Source: an uncultured Clostridia bacterium
Lineage (GTDB): Bacteria; Bacillota; Clostridia; Christensenellales; Aristaeellaceae
Assembly (NCBI GenBank): GCA_945928315.1
Contig: CAMENN010000013.1
Location: forward strand, 1 to 38,764
Direction: 5' to 3'
DNA length: 38,764 nt
Shown here one piece after another: positions 24,251 to 31,680 of this stretch (position 1 is its first letter; each line of letters opens with the position of its first letter). The translations under genes were made by a program, and so were the position numbers. The notes under the pieces were generated by a model, which saw only the letters and a list, made by a program, of their open reading frames with translations, made no database searches and was not told the DNA's origin.

Positions 24251-25081
24251 ATGAAGCGGGTCAAACTCATCGCGCTGGACATGGACGGCACGCTGCTGGC
24301 GGGCGATCACTGGACTGTGCCGCAGGAGAACGTGCTGGCCATCCGCCGCGCACATGCGGCAGGCATACGGGTGTGCATCTGCACGGGCAGGCTGCTCGAG
24401 GATGCAAGCGACTTTGCCCACCGTCTGGATCTGCCCGTCATGATCATCGGCAGCAACGGCTCACGGGCCGCGGACGCGCCGCTGCCGGAGGGAACGATCT
24501 TCTTCCGTCGGGATTTTGATCCGAAGGACGCATTGGCGGTACTGGACCGCGTCATGGATCTGGGATTCATGGTCAACGTCTTTGAGGATGGGCGCGTAAG
24601 CACGCTGCCCAGCGCGGCGAACCCCGAATACCACCTCGCGAAGCGAAAGCTCGTTCGCGTGGACTACGGCCGTGATTCCGTCTATGCTGCGGCGACGCGC
24701 GGCGTCATGAAGATGTTTATCGTCGGCACGCAAGAGGAACAGACCAAGGTCGGTTTGATCAGAAGCAGACTTCGGTCTGAATTTCCGGCACTGCAGATTT
24801 CGAGCTCCTCGCCGCACAACATTGAGATCGTCCCGCAGCACTCCGGCAAGGGTGCGGCCCTCGGGTACACGGCGCGGCATCTCGGCCTCTCCTGTGAGGA
24901 GGTCATGGCCGTGGGTGATGAGGAGAACGACCTGAGCATGCTGCAATACGCCTACCACAGCGTCGCGATGGGCAACGCATCGGAAGCGGTCCGTCGTGTG
25001 TGCCGCTATGTGACGGCGACCAATGACGAGTGCGGTGTGGCGCGGATCATCGAGCGCGTGCTGGCGAGCAGGAAGGCATAA
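24251..25081 (+). CDS. Cof-type HAD-IIB family hydrolase
   Basis: A 276-residue haloacid-dehalogenase phosphatase with a type IIB cap. Motif I is LDMDGTLL with nucleophile Asp10 and Asp12; motif II is CICTGR; motif III is the Lys in SGKGAALGY; motif IV is GDEENDLSML, which binds Mg2+. Cof-type enzymes dephosphorylate sugar phosphates, nucleotides or cofactor precursors such as HMP-PP; the substrate here is unknown. The start has GGGGATCAGAGG upstream. The stop is 3 bases before the next ATG. Confidence 0.93.
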   Translation: MKRVKLIALDMDGTLLAGDHWTVPQENVLAIRRAHAAGIRVCICTGRLLEDASDFAHRLDLPVMIIGSNGSRAADAPLPEGTIFFRRDFDPKDALAVLDRVMDLGFMVNVFEDGRVSTLPSAANPEYHLAKRKLVRVDYGRDSVYAAATRGVMKMFIVGTQEEQTKVGLIRSRLRSEFPALQISSSSPHNIEIVPQHSGKGAALGYTARHLGLSCEEVMAVGDEENDLSMLQYAYHSVAMGNASEAVRRVCRYVTATNDECGVARIIERVLASRKA

Positions 25082-25084
25082 GGC

Positions 25085-26218
25085 ATGGACGAAGTGGCGC
25101 TTGTGCGATGCACGGATTATGACCGCGCGGCTGTGGAGCGAGCGGTGGAACGGGTGTTTTCGCTCTGCGGCGGCGCGGAGCGGTTTGTTCAGCCGGGCAT
25201 GCGCGTGCTCATCAAGCTGAATCTGCTGATGAAGCGCACGCCCGACCGCGCGACAACGACGCATCCCGAGGTGGCGCGGGCGGTTGCGTTTGCCGTCCAG
25301 AAGGCGGGCGGCGTGCCGGTCTTTGCGGACAGTCCGGGCGGACCGTTCACCCGCGGCATGCTCGCAGGCGTGTACGATACGTGCGGGATTCGCGCCGTGG
25401 CCGAGGAGCTGGGCTGCGCGCTGAACGACGATTTCAGCGTGACGACGCGCACCTTCCCCGAGGGGGACGCGGCGAAGCAGCTCGATCTGATCGGCGTGCT
25501 CGATCGGGTGGACGCGGTGATCACTGTCGGCAAGCTGAAGACGCACGGCCTGACGACGATGACCGGCTGCGTCAAGAACCTCTATGGCTGTGTGCCCGGC
25601 ACCACAAAGGTCGAATATCACGCCCGATACCCGCAGGCAGAGCTGTTTTCCCGGATGCTCGTCGATCTGTGCGCCTGTGTGAAGCCCTGCTTCGCGCTGC
25701 TGGACGCGGTCGAGGGCATGGAGGGAGAGGGGCCGTCCGGCGGGCGTCCGCGGACCATCGGCGCGCTGGTCGGCGGCGAAAACCCGCATCAGGTGGACGC
25801 GGTCGGTGCAGCGCTCATCGGACTCGATCCGGAATCGGTAACGACGCTGCGCGCAGCGAAGCGGCGCGGCCTGCTGGGACCGTATTCGTGCGTGGGCGAT
25901 CCCATCGAGACATTGATTGTGCGCGACTTTGATATTCCCATGCGCACAAAGCGGAGCGGCTGGGTGAACATGGTGAATCGCCTCCCGCAAGCGCTGCGTC
26001 CGCGGCCCGTGTTTACGCACAGAAGATGTGATGGCTGCGGCACATGCGAGCGCGCCTGTCCGGCGAAGGCAATCCATATGGATGAGCACCGCAGACCGCA
26101 GGTCGATCTCACGAGGTGCATCCGCTGCTACTGCTGCCAGGAGCTCTGCCCGAAGACAGACGTGGAGGTCAGGCGCAATCCGCTGGTCAGCCTGCTCCAT
26201 GAGCGCGGAAAGCAATAG
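25085..26218 (+). CDS. DUF362 domain protein with two 4Fe-4S clusters
   Basis: A 377-residue iron-sulfur protein. Residues 1 to about 300 form the DUF362 domain, with TTHPEVARAVAFAVQKAGG, FADSPGG, and the conserved KLKTHGLTTMTGCVKNLYG. The C-terminus is a ferredoxin with two CxxCxxCxxxCP motifs, CDGCGTCERACP and CIRCYCCQELCP, in the last 65 residues, each able to hold a 4Fe-4S cluster. DUF362/ferredoxin proteins are common in anaerobes and are thought to act in electron transfer, but no reaction is established. SD AGGAAGG precedes the ATG. It ends the four-gene run, at the bidirectional terminator. Confidence 0.92.
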   Translation: MDEVALVRCTDYDRAAVERAVERVFSLCGGAERFVQPGMRVLIKLNLLMKRTPDRATTTHPEVARAVAFAVQKAGGVPVFADSPGGPFTRGMLAGVYDTCGIRAVAEELGCALNDDFSVTTRTFPEGDAAKQLDLIGVLDRVDAVITVGKLKTHGLTTMTGCVKNLYGCVPGTTKVEYHARYPQAELFSRMLVDLCACVKPCFALLDAVEGMEGEGPSGGRPRTIGALVGGENPHQVDAVGAALIGLDPESVTTLRAAKRRGLLGPYSCVGDPIETLIVRDFDIPMRTKRSGWVNMVNRLPQALRPRPVFTHRRCDGCGTCERACPAKAIHMDEHRRPQVDLTRCIRCYCCQELCPKTDVEVRRNPLVSLLHERGKQ

Positions 26219-26223
26219 AAAAC

Positions 26224-26256
26224 AAAGGCAACGGATACGAGCTTCCGTTGCCTTTT
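26224..26256. terminator. Bidirectional terminator between DUF362 gene and msrC
   Basis: AAAGGCAACGGA (26224–26235) pairs perfectly with TCCGTTGCCTTT (26244–26255) over an 8-base loop. T-rich sequence follows on both strands, so it ends both convergent units. Confidence 0.9.
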
Positions 26257-26272
26257 GTGTCGTGAAAGGAGA

Positions 26273-26785
26273 TTATCGGAGAGAATACCCCGTCTGCGAG
26301 AAATCGCATCTCGCTTCGATCAGGTCGACGACTTTCAAAAGAGACTCTCGGTCCGTTTCGCAAAACCGACCAATGGTCGGACTGTCGATATCCAGCACAC
26401 CGATGACGCGCCCCTCCGCGTGAATCGGCAGCACGATCTCCGAATTGGATGCGCTGTCGCAGGCGATGTGCCCGGGAAAGGCGTGCACATCCGGGACGAG
26501 CTGGACGCTGTCCCGCGCCGCCGCTGTGCCGCAGACGCCGCGTCCGAGCGGGATGCGGATGCAGGCGGGCAGACCGCAGAACGGGCCGAGCATCAGCGCG
26601 CTGCCGTCCATCAGGTAAAAGCCGCACCAGTTGATGTCCTCAAGCCCCTGCCACAGCAGTGCGGCAAGATTCGCCAGATTGGCGATGGGGTGAGAAACGC
26701 CGTCGGTCAGCGCGTCGGCCTGCTCGAGGAGCAGGGTATAGCGCGCCTGGCGGTCAGCAGGGTAATCGATGGCAGTGAAGGACAT
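26273..26785 (-). CDS. msrC: Free methionine-(R)-sulfoxide reductase (GAF domain)
   Basis: A 170-residue GAF-domain protein of the fRMsr type, which reduces free Met-R-sulfoxide with thioredoxin-like donors. The three redox cysteines of the family are all present: Cys75 in GLPACIRIP, Cys85 in GRGVCGTA and Cys109 in FPGHIACDSASNSEIVLP, plus the WCGFYL motif. It is the last gene of the nrdD–nrdG–dut run, nine bases after dut, and the ATG is preceded by GAGG. In an anaerobe it may help recover from brief oxygen exposure; the physical link to an oxygen-sensitive reductase is suggestive but not proof of a shared role. Confidence 0.93.
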   Translation of the reverse strand: MSFTAIDYPADRQARYTLLLEQADALTDGVSHPIANLANLAALLWQGLEDINWCGFYLMDGSALMLGPFCGLPACIRIPLGRGVCGTAAARDSVQLVPDVHAFPGHIACDSASNSEIVLPIHAEGRVIGVLDIDSPTIGRFCETDRESLLKVVDLIEARCDFSQTGYSLR

Positions 26786-26794
26786 GGCGGGACC

Positions 26795-27310
26795 TCACGC
26801 GCGCGTTGTGGAGCCGAAGCCGCCGTTGCGCACGGCGCTGGCCTCGTCGTCTACGGTGATGCCGAACGGCAGGAAGATGCCCTGCGCAAAGGCCGTTCCA
26901 GCGGCGATGCGCAGCCCCTTGCCCTCGCGGCTGTCGTTGGTCATGCGCAGAAAGATGTGCCCCTCGTTGTCCGAGCGCGCATAGTCGCTGTCGATCACGC
27001 CGACGGAATTGTCCAGCTGGAAGCGGTATTTGAAGCCCAGACCGCTGCGCGGATAGAGGGTGAGCACCCAGCCTTCCTCGATGATCGCCCGAACGCCCGT
27101 GGGGATTTTGATGTTGCCGCCCGCGGGCAGCTCAAATCCGACGGGCGCGAAGAAATCGTAGCCCGCAGAGCCGCTCGTCGCGCGGCGGGGCAGCTGGATG
27201 TGCTCATAGGCCATGATGGCCTGCTCGAGCATCTGCTGCGGGAAGGTGGCGATCCAGTCGCTTACGAACTGCTTGACGGAAACCTTTTCAAACCTGGCGA
27301 TGCGTACCAT
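26795..27310 (-). CDS. dut: dUTP diphosphatase
   Basis: Hydrolyses dUTP to dUMP and pyrophosphate, keeping uracil out of DNA and supplying dUMP for thymidylate. The five motifs of trimeric dUTPases are seen in the 171-residue protein: SGSAGYDFFAP, YPRSGLGFKYRF, DNSVGVIDSDY, GTAFAQGIFLPF and the C-terminal RNGGFGSTTR. A N-terminal extension of about 40 residues (MVRIARFEKVSVKQF) occurs in clostridial forms. It lies 12 bases after nrdG with an AAAGGAGC SD, so dUTP removal is co-expressed with dNTP production. Confidence 0.95.
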   Translation of the reverse strand: MVRIARFEKVSVKQFVSDWIATFPQQMLEQAIMAYEHIQLPRRATSGSAGYDFFAPVGFELPAGGNIKIPTGVRAIIEEGWVLTLYPRSGLGFKYRFQLDNSVGVIDSDYARSDNEGHIFLRMTNDSREGKGLRIAAGTAFAQGIFLPFGITVDDEASAVRNGGFGSTTRA

Positions 27311-27322
27311 GATGATGCTCCT

Positions 27323-27811
27323 TTACGCCCAGAGGACGATTTTTCCTTCGCTCAGTGTGCGCGCAACGTCGATGACGCGCTGGTTGCTGCTGCCCTTCCA
27401 GTGAAGCTGCGTGTCCCGCAGCGCCTCGATATACGGGCCGTCCACGATCACGTCGATCATCGGGAGAAAGGGCAGCTCCCGGATTTCCTCAAACAGGCTG
27501 CCGGTATAGAGCCAGATGGTCTTTCCCGGCAGCGTCCGGCGGATCTCCCGAATCAGCGCGCCGACGGTCTCCCGGTTGGCGGGGTAAAGCGGGTCGCCGC
27601 CGGAGAAGGTGATGCCGCTGATGTAATCGCGCGAGAGATCGGCAAACAGCTCGGCTTTCGCCGCCTCGTCGAACGGAATCCCGCCGCAGGCATCCCACGT
27701 CTGCGGGTTCTGGCATCCGGGACAGTGATGATCGCAGCCCGCGACCCACAGCACAGTGCGCAGCCCGTCGCCGTTTAGCATGTCATCGACGGTGATGTTG
27801 TGATAATTCAT
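27323..27811 (-). CDS. nrdG: Anaerobic ribonucleotide reductase activating protein (radical SAM)
   Basis: Activase that uses SAM and a 4Fe-4S cluster to place the glycyl radical on NrdD. The 162-residue protein is of normal length and has the radical-SAM triad Cys26, Cys30 and Cys33 in AGCDHHCPGCQN, then the SAM-binding TFSGGDPLY and KTIWLYTG segments. It lies 15 bases after nrdD on the same strand, the usual order. The start is ATG with a purine-rich AAGGCAGGA upstream. Confidence 0.96.
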   Translation of the reverse strand: MNYHNITVDDMLNGDGLRTVLWVAGCDHHCPGCQNPQTWDACGGIPFDEAAKAELFADLSRDYISGITFSGGDPLYPANRETVGALIREIRRTLPGKTIWLYTGSLFEEIRELPFLPMIDVIVDGPYIEALRDTQLHWKGSSNQRVIDVARTLSEGKIVLWA

Positions 27812-27826
27812 CGGAAGCGTCCTGCC

Positions 27827-29944
27827 TTACATACTCTTTCGTTCTGCGATCTCGGCCATCTTCGCGTCGTTGAGTCGGCTCTCGCCGTGGACGCGGGAAT
27901 AGGAGAGATAGCCGTTCATGCGGTCGATCTTCGTGAGGTTGCGGCTGCCGCACTTGGGACAGACGTCCATCTCCAGCTGCTGATAGCCGCAGTCCTCGCA
28001 GTAGGCCAGCGAGAGGTTGACGCCCTCGTACAGGCCCATCTTCATCGCCCGGCGGATCAGCGTGCGGATGGCATCCTTGTTGTAGCTGATGGGATAGCGG
28101 ACGTACTGGATCTTGCCGCCGTTGGAGAGGTTCCAGAAGCGCGCCTCGCTGTCCTGCTTCTGGATCGGCGTGATGTCCTCGGTCACGTGGCAGTGGAACG
28201 AATTGGAGACGTACGGGCGGTCGGAAACGTGCTCCACCACACCGTAGAGCTTGCGGAACTGCTCGATTTGCAGGCCGCACAGGCTCTCGGCCGGCGTGCC
28301 GTAGATGGCGTAGAGGTTGCCGTCCTCGCGCTTGAACTCGTTGATTTTTTCGTTGATGTGCTGCATGACCTCAAGCGCAAACTGACCGTCCTCATAGATG
28401 CTCTTGCCGTTGTAGAGCTCCTGCAGCTCGTTGAGCGCGGTGTAGCCAAATGAGGCCGTCGCGGATTTGAGTAGCGGCTTGATCCGGTCGTGCAGGCCGA
28501 GATGGCCGCCGTAGAACCCGCCCTCGCAGTAGGCCAGCGGGTTGGTGCTCGCGCGCATCTCGCCCAGATAGGCATAGGTGCGGATGTGCAGGCGGCGGAT
28601 CAGCTCGAGGTAGTAGTCGAGCACCTCGTAGAAGTCCCGGTTTTCCTTGCGCGCCTTCGCCAGGATCAGCGGAAGGTGCAGCGACACCGCGCCGATGTTG
28701 AAGCGCCCGACGAACACGGGCCTGTCGTCCTCGTCCGCGGGCTCCATGCCGCCGCGCTCATACCACGGGGAGAGGAACGGCCGGCAGCCCATCGGGCTGA
28801 TGACCGCGCCGTATTTCTTGTACATGGAGGCGACGTAGCCCTCGCCGGTCAGGCTGAGCCAGTCCGGGTACATGGTCTTGGACGAGCACTCCACGCCCGC
28901 CTCGAACACGTCCTCGAGCGGCTTGCCGGGACCGTGCAGGTTCTCGTCGTAGAGGAAGACGAGCTTGGGGAAGAGCACGGGCTTTTTGTTGTTCTTCTTG
29001 CCCTGGCCGCCCGCGTGTACCTTGAGGAAGAGCTTGCTGGCGAGCTTCGCCATGCGCGTCTGGCCGAGGCCCAGCGTCATGGTGATGAAGGGATAGTCGC
29101 CGCGGCTCGACGCGACGGTGTTGAACTTGTACTCCCAGCCCTGGAAGCCCTGCTCGAAGTCGTTGACGATGTCCTTCATCGTCTCCTCCTCGGCGCGCTC
29201 CGGGGAAAGGCCCATGCCCAGGTAGCGCTTCATGAACATCGCGTAGCTCGCCTCGGCGTACTTGTCCAGCAGTTGATCGACGCAGGAGACGGTGAAGCCG
29301 CCGTACTGCTGGCTGGCCGCGGAGAGCACGATGTCGCCGATGACGTCGAAGGCGACGTTGAGCGTCTTGGGCTCGTTGTACCACAGGTTGCCCATTTCAA
29401 AGCCGCCGCTGAGCACGGCGCCCACGTCGAACAGGCAGCAGTTCATGGTGTCGCGGCGGGCGGACATGTCGTGGATGTAGATGTAGCCGTCGTGCTGCGC
29501 CTGCAGCTCCTCGACGGTGAGGAAGAACTTCTGATAGAGCTGCTTGTTGAGCTGGTTGAAGATGAGGCTGCGGCGGGTGGAGACGAGTGCGCTGTCCGCG
29601 TTGGAATTCTCCTTGTCGCCGATGTACATGATCGACTGGGACTTCTTGTAGACCTCGTCGAGCATCTGCACGAAGTCGGTCTTGTAGTTGCGGTAATCGC
29701 GGTAGGACTTGGCGACGGCCGGATTGATCTGATCGAGCGCGCCCTCCACGAAGTTGTGCATCTGCTGGATCCCGATGCCATCGGTGCCCAGTGCTTCGCA
29801 CTTTTCGGTGACAAACCGGCAGATGAAGTCGATCTCCTCGGGTGAAAGGGTATAGAGCACCCGTCCGGCGCTCTTGGAGACGGCACTGACCACCTTGTCG
29901 ATGTTGAACGGCTCTCGGGTTCCGTCCTTCTTGATGATGTACAT
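27827..29944 (-). CDS. nrdD: Anaerobic ribonucleoside-triphosphate reductase (class III)
   Basis: Oxygen-sensitive enzyme that makes dNTPs from NTPs using formate or thiol reductant and a glycyl radical. The 705-residue protein starts with an ATP-cone (MYIIKKDGTREPFNIDKVV) for allosteric control. The large barrel follows, and the C-terminus has four zinc cysteines (649, 652, 662, 665) and the radical-site segment RMNGYLS with Gly678 as the likely glycyl radical; the usual RVxGY is here RMNGY. No class I or II reductase is in the window, in keeping with a strict anaerobe. GAGGAG lies about 4 bases before the ATG. It opens the nrdD–nrdG–dut–msrC operon. Confidence 0.96.
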   Translation of the reverse strand: MYIIKKDGTREPFNIDKVVSAVSKSAGRVLYTLSPEEIDFICRFVTEKCEALGTDGIGIQQMHNFVEGALDQINPAVAKSYRDYRNYKTDFVQMLDEVYKKSQSIMYIGDKENSNADSALVSTRRSLIFNQLNKQLYQKFFLTVEELQAQHDGYIYIHDMSARRDTMNCCLFDVGAVLSGGFEMGNLWYNEPKTLNVAFDVIGDIVLSAASQQYGGFTVSCVDQLLDKYAEASYAMFMKRYLGMGLSPERAEEETMKDIVNDFEQGFQGWEYKFNTVASSRGDYPFITMTLGLGQTRMAKLASKLFLKVHAGGQGKKNNKKPVLFPKLVFLYDENLHGPGKPLEDVFEAGVECSSKTMYPDWLSLTGEGYVASMYKKYGAVISPMGCRPFLSPWYERGGMEPADEDDRPVFVGRFNIGAVSLHLPLILAKARKENRDFYEVLDYYLELIRRLHIRTYAYLGEMRASTNPLAYCEGGFYGGHLGLHDRIKPLLKSATASFGYTALNELQELYNGKSIYEDGQFALEVMQHINEKINEFKREDGNLYAIYGTPAESLCGLQIEQFRKLYGVVEHVSDRPYVSNSFHCHVTEDITPIQKQDSEARFWNLSNGGKIQYVRYPISYNKDAIRTLIRRAMKMGLYEGVNLSLAYCEDCGYQQLEMDVCPKCGSRNLTKIDRMNGYLSYSRVHGESRLNDAKMAEIAERKSM

Positions 29945-29956
29945 AGGCTCCTCGTT

Positions 29957-29972
29957 TCTCTATATATGGTGT
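29957..29972 (-). promoter_or_regulatory. Candidate NrdR box upstream of nrdD
   Basis: TCTCTATATATGGTGT, read on the + strand, matches 13 of 16 positions of the known NrdR consensus (aCaCwATATaTwGtGt). It lies about 13 bases before the nrdD start. NrdR boxes usually come in pairs about 31–32 bases apart; I see no convincing second box at that distance, so this is tentative. No clear -35/-10 was found here. Confidence 0.35.
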
Positions 29973-30107
29973 ACAAATCGTCAAATGACGTATGAAGATA
30001 CAAGATATTGATTCCGGAATGCCCGGAGCCCGGTAGGGACTCAGGGCGCTGTCTCCCATCTTATCACGACGCATGCGGCCCGTCAAGCGAAAGCGAAGGG
30101 AAAAAAG

Positions 30108-30263
30108 ATGAATTCTTGGCACGCATATATGAAGGAAAAGACACAGTTCCCGGGATTTGTGACGCCGGATACAAAAACGCGCGGGAAGGGTGCCCGAAAG
30201 CACCGGATCAGGACGGAAATCCCCACGGTATGGTCATCTGTTTCGCGAAAGCCGGGTCTGTAG
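30108..30263 (+). CDS. Possible 51-residue small protein
   Basis: Small frame starting MNSWHAYMKEKTQFPGF and ending in a basic, Arg/Lys-rich tail (GKGARKHRIR, SSVSRKPGL). AAGGG lies about 7 bases upstream of the ATG. The product is basic and has no membrane segment; no family is recognised. No promoter is clear. It could be a real small DNA- or RNA-binding-like protein, a decayed gene, or chance. Confidence 0.22.
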   Translation: MNSWHAYMKEKTQFPGFVTPDTKTRGKGARKHRIRTEIPTVWSSVSRKPGL

Positions 30264-30354
30264 GCTGCGCAGGACTGAGGGAATGGGAGCTGCTGAAACG
30301 AATGAACGGGCAGAGAATCCCAAAATCGTGCGGCAAAAGCGCACAAGTGGGCAA

Positions 30355-30382
30355 TTGACAAGGAAAGGAATCAGTGTATAAT
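30355..30382 (+). promoter_or_regulatory. Sigma-A promoter of the phosphoribosyltransferase gene
   Basis: Perfect TTGACA (30355–30360) and perfect TATAAT (30377–30382) with a 16-base spacer. Transcription should start near 30389, leaving a leader of about 48 bases. Confidence 0.87.
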
Positions 30383-30393
30383 AAACATGTGAA

Positions 30394-30433
30394 GATACCG
30401 CGCGGCGCGCGGAGCAAAACGAAAGAAGGTATC
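30394..30433 (+). promoter_or_regulatory. Leader that may hide the ribosome-binding site
   Basis: GATACC (30394–30399) is the exact reverse complement of GGTATC (30428–30433), which includes the end of the SD-like AGAAGG. Between them sits a GC stem CCGCGC (30398–30403) / GCGCGG (30407–30412). The two pairings share the bases CC and compete, so the leader could switch between folds. Function is inferred; no known riboswitch consensus matches. Confidence 0.35.
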
Positions 30434-30436
30434 CAT

Positions 30437-30997
30437 ATGCCGACACACTATCATATGACCATCGCGGGCTGCGAGCGCGACCTGCCCATCTGTCCGCTCA
30501 ATGACAAGCTCTCCATCGGTGCGTTCGTCATCTTCGGCGACTGCGAGCTGACCGTCGCCTGCGCACGCGATCTGCTGGCGAAGGCTCCGGCGTTTGACTA
30601 CATCATCACCGCGGAGAGCAAGGGCATTCCGCTGGCCTATGAGATGGCCCGCCAGTGCGGCGCGAAGAAGTGGCTGCTCGCGCGCAAGGGCGCCAAGCTC
30701 TACATGCGCGACGTGTTCAGCGTAGAGGTGCGCTCCATCACCACCGACCACGTGCAGAAGCTGTACCTGGACGGCGAGGACGCTGCGCTCATGAAGGGCA
30801 AGCGCATCCTCGTGGTGGACGACGTGATCTCCACCGGCGAGTCCCTGGCGGCGCTTGAAAAGCTGGTGACCGAGGCCGGCGGCGAGATCTGCGGCCGCAT
30901 GGCTATCCTGGCCGAGGGCGACGCGCAGGCGCGTGAGGACATCATCTACCTCGAAAAGCTGCCGCTCTTTGACCACGAGGGTAACCCACTCACCTGA
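30437..30997 (+). CDS. Phosphoribosyltransferase, purine type (adenine-PRT-like)
   Basis: A 186-residue PRTase that joins a base to PRPP in purine salvage. The PRPP loop VVDDVISTGES spans about 126–136, preceded by beta-strand RIL and with YIITAESKGIPLAYEMA (about 55–71) as the earlier PRT fold element. The pattern fits the COG0503 adenine/xanthine PRT group, but base specificity cannot be assigned from sequence; it is shorter and different from classic Apt. The start ATG 30437 lies after AGAAGG; the in-frame upstream ATG near 30374 lies inside the promoter. It is followed by a terminator that also carries the SD of the LysM gene. Confidence 0.87.
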   Translation: MPTHYHMTIAGCERDLPICPLNDKLSIGAFVIFGDCELTVACARDLLAKAPAFDYIITAESKGIPLAYEMARQCGAKKWLLARKGAKLYMRDVFSVEVRSITTDHVQKLYLDGEDAALMKGKRILVVDDVISTGESLAALEKLVTEAGGEICGRMAILAEGDAQAREDIIYLEKLPLFDHEGNPLT

Positions 30998-31012
30998 GAA
31001 AATCCCTGACAC

Positions 31013-31066
31013 AAACAGCCCCGCGACGCATAAGCTCTTAGCAGAACGTCGAAAGGGGCTGTTTTT
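31013..31066 (+). terminator. Terminator hairpin whose 3' arm holds the LysM gene SD
   Basis: AAACAGCCCC (31013–31022) pairs with GGGGCTGTTT (31055–31064) and an inner CGACG/CGTCG stem (31024–31028 with 31047–31051) extends it; a T-run to 31066 follows. It ends the phosphoribosyltransferase transcript. The SD (AAAGGGG, 31052–31058) of the next gene lies in the stem, and the ATG is two bases after the T-run. Confidence 0.8.
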
Positions 31067-31067
31067 C

Positions 31068-31679
31068 ATGGATCAAACCAACGTTCAGATGCAGGATATT
31101 GCCAATCAGGTCGCGCTGGAGCCGGAGAGCGCCAACTGTCCGGTGGGCAGCCAGTCCTACACCGTGCAGCGCGGAGACAGCTTTTACCTGATCGCAAGAA
31201 AGTTCGGCGTGAGCGTGCGCGCGCTGATGAACGCCAACCCGGCCATCGCCGCGGGCAGGCTGCTGGTGGGGGACATCCTCTGCGTGCCCACGGGCGAGGG
31301 ACGCTCGTGCCCGGTCGGGTCTGCGGCCTATACCGTGCAGCCGGGGCAGAGTGTGGTGGACGTGATGGTGGCCTCCAACGTCTCCCTGCGCGCGCTGCGG
31401 GAATACAATGAGGATATCCGCCTGACCGCGCTGCGCCCCGGCGACGTGCTCTGCGTGCCGCCCAGCGGCGACCGCGGCCTGTGCGAGAACGGCGGCCCGG
31501 TCTACCGGCTGCAGGAGGGCGACACAATCGACGAGATCGCGGAGCTCAACGGCACGAGCGTCGAGCAGCTGCTGCGGCTCAATCCGAACCTGCTGCCCAG
31601 CGATTTTGTGACCGGCCAGGTCATCTGCCTGCCCACAAGGCGGCGCGACCTGCCGACCGAGGATGAGGCGCAGACCTGA
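31068..31679 (+). CDS. Protein with three LysM domains, no signal peptide
   Basis: A 203-residue protein made almost only of three LysM repeats (about 30–73, 87–131 and 145–189), each beginning YTVQRGDS/YTVQPGQS/YRLQEGDT and ending in a (I/V)LCVP or VICLP motif, with Cys-containing linkers (NCPVG, SCPVG, GLCENG). LysM binds N-acetylglucosamine-containing glycans. There is no signal peptide or membrane segment, so secretion by the normal route is not indicated. In spore formers, signal-less LysM proteins such as SafA-like factors are made in the mother cell and reach the spore surface; that is a possible role here, as inference only. The start is ATG 31068. Confidence 0.87.
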   Translation: MDQTNVQMQDIANQVALEPESANCPVGSQSYTVQRGDSFYLIARKFGVSVRALMNANPAIAAGRLLVGDILCVPTGEGRSCPVGSAAYTVQPGQSVVDVMVASNVSLRALREYNEDIRLTALRPGDVLCVPPSGDRGLCENGGPVYRLQEGDTIDEIAELNGTSVEQLLRLNPNLLPSDFVTGQVICLPTRRRDLPTEDEAQT

Positions 31680-31680
31680 A

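Larger units (their letters stand above)
29945..30436. other. Large divergent intergenic region: contents
   Basis: About 490 bases separate the divergent nrdD and phosphoribosyltransferase genes, long for this compact window. Near nrdD lies the possible NrdR box. The middle (about 30090–30350) has lower GC than its neighbours and holds only short frames, of which 30108–30263 is the best. Near the right end is the strong promoter 30355–30382 and the folded leader 30394–30433. I recognise no known riboswitch or structural RNA class in the middle part. Confidence 0.5.

Noticed and set aside
28490-29845. 451-residue + frame opposite nrdD
   Set aside because: It is antisense to a conserved enzyme and has no SD or domain.
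29945-30436. Known riboswitch (cobalamin, SAM, c-di-GMP, THF) or 6S/tmRNA in the nrdD spacer
   Set aside because: The conserved cores of these classes were looked for by eye in both directions and not found.
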